Source of the DNA: Anseranas semipalmata
Lineage: Eukaryota > Chordata > Aves > Anseriformes > Anseranatidae
Direction: 5' to 3'
DNA length: 64,000 nt
NCBI GenBank assembly: GCA_013399115.1
Contig: VXAA01004006.1
Coordinates: 420,509 to 484,508, forward strand
Shown: positions 1-10,465 of the stretch, one piece after another
Numbering within the stretch: position 1 is the first letter of the stretch
Layout: the number at the start of each line of letters is the position of its first letter
Notes under the pieces: model-generated
What the model was told of the DNA's origin: nothing
The model's input: the letters and a program-made list of their open reading frames with translations, nothing else
The model's database searches: none
Translations under genes and position numbers: made by a program

Positions 1-374
1 TTGATTCAAATCTGTGTAATTAAGACAAAATCTTTTCCCCTGCATGCACTGGATGGATTCTTAATCTCCTCTACTGAAGGTTCCCCACGTGTTTCATCAT
101 TTGGAGCCAGTTGTTAATATTCATACTCATGTTGATTAGTACCTTAGATCAGAATGAAATTAATGAGAATTCATTTCTCTGTTCCTCAGACTGAAAAGGG
201 GGGAATATATAGCTCCCTTTCAAAGTGCTTTCAGATCTAGGGATGAAAGATGCTCTGTAGATCTGAAGAACACCATTTGTCTGAGTGGCTAATTCTGTGC
301 AGTTTGATTCATAGCTAAAATAGGTCTAAAAATGGCTAAAAAAGAAGGCAATTGCCAGCATTGCTTTTACTTAC
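1..374 (-). other. SLC6A6 intron after coding exon 9 (partial)
   Basis: The sequence begins with GTAAGT in the sense of the gene and runs off the left edge. It is AT-rich, and I see no exon or repeat in it. Confidence 0.9.
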
Positions 375-512
375 CTCAGTCACCATAGTTAGTCCCAGAA
401 GATAGCTAAGGAAACATACTATAGCGATGAAGATTTCCCGTCGGTAACCCTTCCTTAGGAAGGATGGGTGCAGATCAACTAATGACGTGATCTGTCCTTC
501 AACTTCAACAAA
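375..512 (-). CDS. SLC6A6: SLC6A6 coding exon 9 (end of TM8, cytosolic loop, TM9)
   Basis: The acceptor is AACTAAA on the plus strand, read as CCTTTAG|TTTGTTG on the minus strand. The donor is ACTGAG|GTAAGT. The exon is exactly 46 codons (residues 404-449), phase 0 at both ends. It begins [20 protein letters not shown], continues with the basic cytosolic segment KGYRREIF and reaches TM9 ([18 protein letters not shown]). It is the last exon inside the window; the next should lie left of position 1. Confidence 0.97.
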
Positions 513-2702
513 CTAAAGGGGAAAACAACAAAGAAGTGTGACTTGAAAATTATCCACCATGCGTTTTATCCCAGCTTGTAATTAAACAAATGCTCCACAG
601 CCATACTGTAACTGTACTCTGTGGCAAAATGCTGCTCTGAATAAATAAATCAGAAGCTATTCCTTTGTAACCCAGAGGTTAAAGTCTGGGGGTAGTTTTC
701 AGTTTTGAATAAGCTTTCAGAATTGATGTTCATTTCCTAGCATCCTTGCAAACTACTAAAAGGGCTTTGTAAGTGCAAGCCGCAAGGATAAAAGAACTTA
801 ATTTGATGACAGGAAGGCACTATGTGGCTTTTATGTTGTAGCTGTTCCAGATGAATACGCGATGTATGCTAGAAAAGAGGCAGAGAGAAAACACTCAAAA
901 AGCCTAAGCTGCCCAAGCTAGGAGAGTACCTCTTGGTCTTTTTTTAACGTGCCAGAAAACCTTGCAGGTACTATTTAGGTTAATTCCACACTTGGATATA
1001 ATTCTACTCCTGGGTTTGCTAGAGAAAATCCAGCCAAGGGAAAGCAGACTTTGTTGTGAAATAGCAGCCCTTCTTGACTGAACTTGTCTTTTCTGAACTG
1101 GTGAGCAGAGTTCCTCTGGCTGAGGCTCTGGGGTACTTCATCGACAATAAGGGATCTCTTGATACAGTTCCCATACAAAGGCTTAGTAAACCATTTGCAT
1201 TGGTAAAACAAAAATTAAGCCCTTAGTAGATTAGCTAAAATCTTACTTTAACTAGCTTCATGATAACTGTATTTGTACTTACTTGCCATTTGACAACTAC
1301 ATGTAAGGTGTGTAACCCGAGCTAACCAAATAACCAAATTTGAGTAAAAGTTCAAAGTTTATTGAAAACGAGATGCATTTCACCCACTGAGAAAAGTGAC
1401 TACTGAACTCCCCACAAACAAATCTGAAGTAAAAGTCATTCAGCTAATCTGCACTTTCCATCTGGCAAGGTACAAAAGCGCTAAGTTTACTGAAGACATG
1501 AGGATACCATGGATACCCAAGGCTGCCTCTGTAGAAATGATCTTCACTTTAAGTGGATACATTATCTTACAACCAACCATTTATCATTGGAGTCTATGAA
1601 ATAGCATTATTTCAAGAACAGATACTTTTTCTTACCCAGCATCTATATTGCTTTTACAGTGCCCAGAAGTGCCCTTTAACAACTCTACCCTCTTTGACCT
1701 TGAGCTGAAACACCTTTTTGGAAATATGGACTGTCTGGTAAACACTCCACCAGATTTTGTTGCCTCCTGTCTTGTTATTGTGACTTCTGAAAAATGGTTT
1801 TCCTTTTAAATGAAACCCTTTGGGCTGATTTGATCTTAACCTGCTCTGGCATTCCAGAAACCTTCTCAACTGCACTCCAAAAAAACAGAGGGGTGGAGGA
1901 GAGAAATTAAGTGCTCCAATTAGTTTTAATCATTCCACACACTAAGCTTTTTAAAATTACTAGACAGCTTCCAATTTGCATAAGCACAGGCTTGTTGAAC
2001 CACAGCACTGGGAACTTTTAAATTCACTTTGGAGGGATTGAAAGTTGCTCAGTAGAGTTCAAAGATTAAGATGTAAAAGGCAATTTAGGGCAAATGGAGT
2101 ATCAAAAATGAGACAACTGGGTAAAAATCCATTTATATATTTCTCTTCATACAAGAGAGGATTTAGTCTAAATAAAAATGTCACCCTTAACAAGTGGGTT
2201 TTTGTAATCTTAGTTATTTTCCATTTGAGTGCAGAAAGCTGCCTGTTGCCCTGAAAACTTCAGCAATTTTGTATGTGTAGTTACTGCCTAATCCTTTGCC
2301 ACATATATTTCCATGTAAGTGGGCTATCTAGAAATGATTTACAGGTTCTTTTGTGAAATTCAGTCCAACATTCCTATAAGCAACCAGTGGGAAAAATAAC
2401 GTAACTTCTTGAACTAAACTTTTTGATTTTTTCATGTTCGCTAATTAATAGTAGTGAATGCTATGTAATTAGTACAGTTGGAAACTTGCTGAGATGTTTT
2501 CTGTCCAATTCAGACGTACTGAATGCACACTGATGATGTGAAAGTCAGCAGGATCCCAAGCTGCTTGGCACCTCTGAGCACAAGGCCACTGAAAAATGCT
2601 GTGGCTTTGCCCTCTGACTGTTCATGAAGCCACCCTGGATACACTGTATGAAACATTTTGTGCTTTTCATGCTTTATGATGGTTTTGGGGTTAGGTGATT
2701 TT

Positions 2703-2733
<31 letters not shown>

Positions 2734-3223
2734 TTGGCATTTGGTAACCATCTAAGTCAGTACTCCATGTAGTTATTAATTCTTACAAAGCATTTTAATG
2801 ATGGTGTATATGGACTGCAGCTGATCACATGGGCACAAAGTACTCTGTGGAAGAGACTGTTGTAGTCTTCTGTGTCTAAAATGACTAAGTTCTTCTCCAA
2901 AGTAGGAAAGTACTGCACCATAACCAAAATAGTGGTATTTTGGGGCCAGACTGAGAGTGATACTTAGGTTAGGGAGAACTGCCCTACTCTCTTGGACTGC
3001 ATTAGCTCCTGATGACAAAGACTTGCCTAGCAACACCATACTGATTATCAGTCAAGTCACACATTCATCAAATGCAGCCCCTGCATCAAAAAGCAACAGA
3101 GACGAATTCCTCTTAAGCAGTGTTAGAGGTATTCTCTTCTAGAACTCATCTCTCTATAACCAGCTTTGCCCAGTCAGCAGCACCGACACAGCAAGCCATG
3201 CATCTCTTACCCATCATACTAAC
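513..3223 (-). other. SLC6A6 intron between coding exons 8 and 9
   Basis: This is a GT-AG intron of about 2.7 kb. Apart from a (TTTA)n microsatellite at 2701-2735 I see no recognisable element. The short open frames on both strands have no family resemblance. Confidence 0.9.
2701..2735. repeat. (TTTA)n microsatellite
   Basis: There are about nine uninterrupted copies of a tetranucleotide in an SLC6A6 intron. Confidence 0.95.
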
Positions 3224-3336
3224 CTGGCTATCCAGTCCAAGCAACAGAAGCATAATAAAAAAAAGGATTGCCCAAAAGGTGGGCAGCGGCATCATGGACA
3301 CAGCTTTTGGGTAAGCAATGAAGGCCAGGCCTGGAC
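3224..3336 (-). CDS. SLC6A6: SLC6A6 coding exon 8 (extracellular loop 4, TM8)
   Basis: The acceptor is CTTTCTCTAG|GTCCAGG and the donor AGCCAG|GTTAGT. The 113 nt complete Gly366 and encode residues 367-403, ending in phase 0. [18 protein letters not shown] is the extracellular loop 4 hairpin that closes over the substrate site. TM8 follows and ends in LLLLGLDSQ. Asp401 and Ser402 are the equivalents of the TM8 sodium-2 ligands of monoamine and GABA carriers. Confidence 0.97.
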
Positions 3337-6300
3337 CTAGAGAAAGAGAAAATAGGAAAGGGGGAGGGGAAGGGAAGAGAAATAGTAAGTACCAGCTCTT
3401 TGGTAAAGGTAGCCACACTCAAATGCAGGAATGCCTGGTTCCGTTCAGATAAATCCAAACGCGGCTGGAAATACCAGAAGTGAAACAGTTTGGCTCTTTT
3501 ATCTGAAAACGAAGCACGCATGACTACAGCAGAAACCACAGGCAAACCCCCAAGGCCATTGCTAATTGATCACCAGTTTTAACATCTGTCTCAAACATGC
3601 CAGTAATGGAGGTGGTCCTACACCTGCCCGCATGGACACAGGACAGTTTTGGGGGTGGGGGGAGAAGGGGTGACCCAGGGGAATGGCAGAATCCCACTGC
3701 TAGCCCACGTGGTCACAATGAAGATGATGATGATGAAACCCTTTTGCATGCAAGGAAGGGCCTCTGCTTCAAAATTTCCCTGGGATCTTCACTAATGCAA
3801 CCACTGCCTCTCTCCAGATGCAAACTCCAAACCCAGCATGGCTTTTCTAGACCAGGGTTTGCACTCCCGGAGACTGCTCCTTTTCTTCTGCAAACCCTCA
3901 CTGCTGCACTGAAGTGATCAGACTAGTCCTAGTTATATCAGCTGTGGTCCCTGAAAAAAAAGCTTCCTCCTTTTAGGAATTGCTGGTGTGTACAATCTCT
4001 CTGTGTAAAATCACTTCCCCACACTGGCACATTGTATGCCCCTATCTGGCCAGCCTAGTTAAACCTGCCACGGTGACACTATGACCAACATCAGCCACAA
4101 CTGCAAGATGGGTTGCAACAGTCTGGGAACACCAGTGGGCTGGGACCAGTAGCCTGGCTTTTCTGCTCTGGAAACCAAAGGCTTTTGTGCGAGTGCTCAT
4201 CACTAGACTGGGTCTTGTCTGCGCCGTGGACCAGACAGCTTCTCACTCATACCCACACACCGAGCATACGTGCAGTGCTCTCGCATGCTGATCTGCAAAG
4301 GCGCTCTGACCTGGAGCCAAGTACTATTAGCTATCGCTTATGAGAGCTTCTATCGAGAGAGAAGGAGCCCTCTCCAAGTGGGAGACAGGAACACGGGGAA
4401 CCTGGCATTTATGGCAGGCTCTCAAAGTGGCCATAGAAATTTTGTGAATTTGAGGGCAGATTTAAATTCAGATTAAACCTGGGAATGCCTGGCTTAGCTA
4501 TTTTTTTGTGTTAAGGAGTGTTGAAGATCGGCATTTTCCAGGATTTTGAAGTGGATTCAAGTAATTTTCAATGGGAAAAGGAATCGATTTAACTGCTGCA
4601 GTGTGCGGACAGAAATCTTATCTCTGATCTGTACAGAAAAATCTCTAATACTGCTCTTCCTACCTCCCACTTTTCCTTTCCAACAAGAAAGATGGAAAAA
4701 GAAGCAAGAGAAAGAAGTAAAAAAGATGATTTTTTTCAAACTAAAGAAAACTTTAAGTCACTGAAAATATTTGAACAGAAATAAATACAAATTAGCCAAG
4801 AATTGAGCAACTAATTTTATTTAAAATGAAACACAACTAAGATTTTATATGACAGAAGATACCAAAAATTGGTGAATGTCTCAAATTTGGGGGGTGGGGT
4901 TTGCTTTTTCCCTGATTCAGTGGGTACAGTACGTCCTCCCTCAGGGAGAACTGCTACCAGATGGCATTTGCAGCTGACCTGTGCAATTGATGAGACAGAT
5001 GTAAAACTGCTCTCCTCAAAAATTCCTGCAATTCTGTATCTTTTGGCCATTGAAAGTGTCCTTGCACTGCGCTACAGTCAAGTAACAAGTGTCCTAATCC
5101 CTGTTCTAGCTTTTATTTTCCTTTGAAACTAAATGTTGAAATACAAAGAGAAAAATCCATGTGAAACAAAACGTTCCTGGCATCCCCTTGAATGAACATA
5201 AATAATTTAAAATTGTATTTAATTTGAAACTATGTGGCTCTGAAGGATGTTTTGCAAAAGCGAACACTTGTGACTGCTGTTAAGAGCTAATTAGGACTGC
5301 CACAATCCCAGCCCACTGGCTGCCTAGGCACAGCAGGGGATGCACCCCAGGAGCCCAAAACTGCAGAGGCAGAAGCCAGGCAGGGTATCAGGAAGGCCAA
5401 GTCATGGTAGGCAGGCCTGCTTAATTTGAATTTGTTTGCAAATGGGATTTTAAAAAGGGCAGATCTTGTGCTGTTCTAACACTGCTCCAAATTGCACATG
5501 TGGTAAAGTATTTCTTCCAATCAAACAGAAATTCAGTGCAGGTTAAACAGGACTCACTATGACTTTTTTGTGCCTACGCTGCTTTACTTTCTCCTTTTAA
5601 AAGTACTTTGGAAAAAAATCAAGTGCTATTTATTAAAAGTCTGATTTCACTTGAAAGTCAAAGAGAGTCTAATTTAACTCTTGTGTAAGCCTAGCAAAGC
5701 CAGTGAAAGCTAGCAGGAGCCACCCCTTGCTGATTAAAGGGTGTCCCGGGAACATTGTTATAAGGCTGAACTCCGCACAGGTGAAAAACTGTGGTCATGA
5801 GATTCTTCTGCTAGCAATTTTTTTGCTGTTCCCCTGGCTTGCAGCAGGGTGCACAAGGAAATAACTGGTGTCACGCATAGATCAGGAGGAATTTAACTCT
5901 CCGGGTACAGATGAGGGGAAGCAGTAGGCACTGGCCCTGTGGACAATGTCCTCTCCCCAGTGCTATGGCCAAGCAGCAGTGCCTCTGCTTGTCTTCTTCC
6001 TGACTCAGGGGAGTGGTTCTGACCTTGTGTTATGAGAAAACAAAAAAAGAAAAGGCCAAAAAAAGAGGTTCAAACACCTGCTCAATGTCTCTGCACTGAA
6101 AAGTCAGCCCCAGCTGCTGGATGGGGCAGCAGTGGCAGAGAGAGCTTCCTCCATGGGACCGCATGGGTCCTCGGATGCTTGTCCCTTAGAGACCAAGTGG
6201 TCTCCAGTGGCTCCGTGCTTGACCTCTGCTGAGGGAGGCAGCAAGGAAGGCCATGGGAAGTGGTTTAGGTAGTTTTGGTAATGCTTACTGTCACGTAAAA

Positions 6301-8067
6301 ATCTAGCTTAGGATTTAGCCAAAGATCAGCCAATGATGATGGGCAACCCACTGAACTGCTGAGATGGTTGCAATGTCTGGCCACTAGCAATAGGGCTGAA
6401 TTGAAATAAACTAGAAAACCTGAAGGAATTGACAACAAAATATGCAAGAAACTGAAAGCTAAGTTTGGAAGGTAATCAGTGCCCTCCGTGTCCCAGCTAT
6501 AAAACTGAGATTATGATATCAATCTCCTCTGAAAAATGCTTTTTGAGCTGTTGATGAAAAAATGCTATGTAAACACTAAGTTCGTTAGTTAATCTGCATT
6601 TAAACATTACTTAATAATGCAGTGTTACTATAAAACTGTTTAATTCTTAAAAATGCCAAGCAACAGGAACATAGCTGCCTGTTTATCAGAGATTTAGTTA
6701 ATCAAAATTAGAATAAATATTGACCAGAAAAAAAAACAATGTGTAAATACTAAAAAATGCTACTGTTGGAATTAATCCACCTAGATATTAAAAAAAATGG
6801 GACTATTTATGATTCATTCAATAGGATTATTCCCTTGCTTCCTGTTTTCAAACATAGCAATCAACCTCTGATCAAAATAAGCATTGTGGCCAAGAGCGTT
6901 AACTAATTGCACTTGCAAGAGGTATGCCAATTGCAGCCACCCAAGAATCCAGCGGTGCCACCAATATCATTAGTTTTTCATTAGCCTTTGTGAAGTGAGA
7001 TATTTTTCTTAAAGACTTAACTCCCAGAGTCATGATTAGAAGATATATAGACTTTTTCTTTTCAAGAGCATGTTTGCAGAGAAAAACTTTCCAATAGTAT
7101 GCAGGTGAATTAAAATTACTCAAAAAATCTTAAAGACTTGCCAAAAGTGCACTCAAATGACATTATTATCATTATTTGAATCTGATTAGCTTTATGACTG
7201 CCTCATGAGTGTTGAGGCCTTCATTTATTTTTGAGTGGTAATTCCCACCTAACCTGCCTGTTCTCTGTGAAAATACATTGCTACACCTACCCTCACGGAC
7301 AAGACATGCACAGAAGAAAAACGTCATCTGTTCTGTCTGAGATGTATTCACACGCTATGAGGATTTAGCCTCCAGCTGCATGTGCATAGCTAAACGTTAA
7401 TGAGAAGAACACTTCTGAAATAAGGGAAGAATAAAAGTGTACGTCCAGTTTCAAAATGGACTTCTCACAATTACATCAACCTCATCCTGAAGCTACGGAG
7501 GACAAGCGCAGGATTGCAACACCTAGAGTTACTGTGGATGAAATGGTCCACAGAACCCAGGAGAAGAGTTCTCCAGCATCTCCGCCTTTCAGTGAGACTT
7601 GGGAATATATGCATGTATGTCTCTTCAAAAGGCCAAGATAATATTCCCACTGCAGCACTCTGCTGTGAGCAAGCAAAACTAAGCTATGAAAAAAACATAA
7701 ATACTGGCTATTTGCATTTGAATGAAAATAAAGGTAGTCTGAAAAGAAGGGTGGAATAAATTTTTGAATCAATGACATTCTGCACCCTAGATAATGGTGT
7801 GGTTATTGTAACTCTAAACTCAAATGGATTAGCACACTCTAGGAAATGTGTTCAGTGCCCTGTTAATCAAGAGAAAGTAATACAACCCCACTAACCATCA
7901 CTGCTCTAGATGAAAGCCCAAATCAACAATGTGCTTATTTTTCTGGAGATTATGAGAAATCTTGTTTTTTTTTTTTATTGCTTAGATGTTAGCTGATTGA
8001 GTCTGCAGAACTTTGCTCACACGCTAGGCGGCAGTGCCCACCACCACTGCCACCAATACCATCGTAC
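3337..8067 (-). other. SLC6A6 intron between coding exons 7 and 8
   Basis: This is a GT-AG intron of about 4.7 kb. It contains a G-rich stretch at 3651-3681 and otherwise unremarkable unique sequence. No conserved-looking exon or dated transposon was recognised. Confidence 0.9.
3651..3681 (+). other. G-quadruplex-type G-rich tract
   Basis: There are four G-runs of at least four bases (GGGGGTGGGGGG, GGGG, GGGG) with loops of one, four and seven bases, fitting the G3+N1-7 rule. It is intronic and on the template strand of SLC6A6. No function is implied. Confidence 0.45.
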
Positions 8068-8192
8068 CTGACTCTGCCACATCAGCAATGTTCACCCCTT
8101 GCTCTTGTGCCATGAAGCCCAGGACGGAAAAAATTGCGAAGCCAGACACAAAACTGGTACCACTGTTCAGGCATCCCAGCAGCAAACAGTCC
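8068..8192 (-). CDS. SLC6A6: SLC6A6 coding exon 7 (TM7)
   Basis: The acceptor is TGTGACTTAG|GGACTG and the donor GAGTCAG|GTACGA. The 125 nt complete Arg324 and encode residues 325-365 plus one base of Gly366. The exon starts [14 protein letters not shown], continues through TM7 ([14 protein letters not shown]) and ends in [13 protein letters not shown], the start of extracellular loop 4. All of this is typical of the taurine/betaine/GABA branch of SLC6. Confidence 0.96.
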
Positions 8193-8305
8193 CTAAGTCA
8201 CACATATGTCATGGAGCAAGTTAATTAAAAAAAAATTAACCCATTGTCCCTACTTTATTTACATCATTTAGCTAAAACACTAAACCCCCTTGGATGGAAA
8301 CTTGC
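8193..8305 (-). other. SLC6A6: SLC6A6 113-bp GC-AG intron
   Basis: This intron starts GCAAGTTTCC and ends TGTGTGACTTAG in the sense of the gene. The AG|GCAAGT donor fits the strong flanking consensus seen at GC-type U2 introns, which compensates for the C at position +2. A nearby GT three bases inside (CAA|GTTTCC) would break the reading frame with exon 7, so the GC site is the coherent choice. It is also the shortest intron in the window. Confidence 0.85.
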
Positions 8306-8409
8306 CTATAGCAGTTGTATTTGTACTTGTTGTAGCTCCCCAGGGAAGTCATTGCTCCTAAGCAGATTGCATATGAGAAGAAGATTTGTGTCCCTGCATC
8401 TATCCAGAC
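8306..8409 (-). CDS. SLC6A6: SLC6A6 coding exon 6 (TM6), with a GC splice donor
   Basis: The acceptor is GTCTTTCCCTTTAG|GTCTGG. The 104 nt encode residues 290-323 plus two bases of Arg324. TM6 includes [19 protein letters not shown], followed by TSLGSYN, the unwound substrate- and sodium-binding helix of the LeuT fold. The intracellular loop then reads NKYKYNCYR. Residue 322 is Cys (TGC), where mammalian TauT has the Ser reported as the PKC regulatory site. The donor is TATAG|GCAAGT. Only this GC donor joins in frame to the next exon (TAT AG|G GAC = Tyr-Arg-Asp). Confidence 0.95.
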
Positions 8410-9650
8410 CTAAAGGGAAAGACAGAAAGACTATTATTAACAGCATCGTTGCATTGCAACACTCAACACAAACACACAGTTCAAACTATGCAATAGCAAC
8501 AAAATAATTGCTTCCACCGAGGGTGATAGCTACAGGATCAGGGAGGGAGGGAAAAGAACATCACATTTGCAAATTTGGCTTTCAAAGGGAAAAGAGAATT
8601 GTTATCATCAAGAGCCCACGAGAACATCAGTTCTTCAACAGTTCCTGTATTCCCTCCCCAGAGATGCTTAGTATTTCTAGTCTCTTAGTCATTCAGCTGA
8701 TTCTTCCTGTTGGTGCAACAATAAATGTGTTTCAGTGCAATAGGAAATGCAAAAGTATTTATAAAATTGCTCATTTCTGTTTTTATTCATTTCAGTTAGA
8801 ATCAGCTGACAGTCACTAAACTGAGGATGTGAACAGCTTGAGAAACACTTTCTTTGACTTAGTTTGTTTATTTTCTTAACTTTCTGGTTGTTTTTGTAAC
8901 TGTTTAAATGCAAGATAAAAAGCCATAGGGGTGGGGGGAAAACAAGCAAAATACAATGCACTTTATAAGATGTGTATCTGACCTTGGTCTCATTATTCTT
9001 TCTCCTGATTATATTTTAAAAAAACATAAACAGAATGAAATAACATTACAGTATGAACTTCTAGCTTAGTAAAACCATAGAAAGACATGAAAATGCATCC
9101 ACTGAATTCCATCTGCTCAATTCTTTCTGCTAACGCAAGCCTGCTAACATCAGTAGAAACCACCAAGGAACCTGAATAAGTGAGAATCAAGACTGTAGAC
9201 CATTATCTCCTCCCTCCCACCATCACTTTTCAGCACCTTCCTGACTGGTATCTCCTTGGAGATGATGCTTTCGCTGGACTGTGGGAGGGGGTCCGTCAGC
9301 TCACACAAATCTCTTTTATATTATCAGCTAATACTCTGGGCTCAGGACTAATAGTAGATCATAAAAGTGGTAGAGTCCCATAAAATATCATGCATTCATA
9401 AAATATAATGTCTCCTATAAAGAGGGTATCTTGTATAGAGGGCAAGACTAGAGAATGAACCAAATTTCCACAATGTTTCTTTCAACTACACTTTTCATAC
9501 TTCAGTTATTTAGCTACCATTGCAGTTTTATTTTAACCAAATACTCAGTAGAAAGAAAAGCAAAGAAAGACATTATTCTGTCTTGCTGTGATCATCATTT
9601 CATTATTTTCAAGGATCCCTAGTTCTCTTTTTTAGGGGTAGGGATATTGC

Positions 9651-9667
9651 TTTTTTTTTTTTTTTTT
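9651..9667. repeat. T17 homopolymer
   Basis: This is an uninterrupted run of 17 T in an SLC6A6 intron, with no retroposon body seen beside it. Confidence 0.9.
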
Positions 9668-10113
9668 CATTTCTCACATGATCACTATTGGCTAAAGTGA
9701 TGCTGGTCTGCTGAAATGTCCCATATTCGCACTCTGTGAGCACAGACAGGAATCTTTACCTAATCATAGCCTATGAAGAAAGAGTAAGCCTAGCTCCCAC
9801 TAGCCAAGGCTAAACAAACTATCTTTCCTGCCCCTCCAAAAGCATTTTTCTCCACCTTAGCACAGGTTTTCATTTTTCTATTATTTCATTCACTTCCTTC
9901 CCAATCTCCTCCTACTGAGCAGTGGGAACTAGGTGACACTGGTACTCACAGTTGTTGTTTGTTGTTCCATCTGTGAAGCTCACGTTTCTCTCCTTTGAAA
10001 CTAAAGACTATCCTCATTAAAAAAATGCATCTCCCTTACCTTACCAACAAGAAAGCTGAGATTGTATAACAGGACAGAGTCTACAGCCTCAGAATCCTTT
10101 GACACAAAAAAAA

Positions 10114-10144
10114 TACACACGCATACACACACATACATACACAT
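10114..10144. repeat. CA-rich interrupted microsatellite
   Basis: ACACAC and ACATAC units alternate over about 30 bases. It lies close to coding exon 5 but outside its splice signals. Confidence 0.8.
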
Positions 10145-10330
10145 GAAAAGATGCATTAACACATATAACAAGCAGATCTCTGGAAAATATAACCCAGCAT
10201 TAATATTCATGCTATATTTGGACCTCTAAAGACTGTGGAAAAAATCTGTTGCCATTCTATCACCACCATCACCCTCCACCGTCCCCCTTTGTGCAGGAAA
10301 TTGTCCCGCTCCCCACTCCTGGTTCTGTAC

Positions 10331-10465
10331 CTGTGGGTCAGCTAACCGTGAGATATCAGGATAAAGGTAAAACTTGATGCCTTCTGCAGCTCCAGGCAGG
10401 GTCACACCACGGATGAGCAGAACAAGGAGCATGATGAATGGGAACGTGGCAGTGATATACACTAC
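10331..10465 (-). CDS. SLC6A6: SLC6A6 coding exon 5 (TM5)
   Basis: The acceptor is TTTGTATTTCCAG|GTAGTG and the donor CCACAG|GTACAG. The exon is exactly 45 codons (residues 245-289), phase 0 at both ends. TM5 reads [20 protein letters not shown]. It is followed by the third extracellular loop ([19 protein letters not shown]), a conserved block preceding TM6 in taurine, betaine and GABA carriers. Confidence 0.97.

Larger units (their letters stand above)
8410..10330 (-). other. SLC6A6 intron between coding exons 5 and 6
   Basis: This is a GT-AG intron of about 1.9 kb. It holds a T17 run at 9651-9667 and a short CA-rich tract near 10114-10144. Nothing else is recognisable. Confidence 0.9.
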
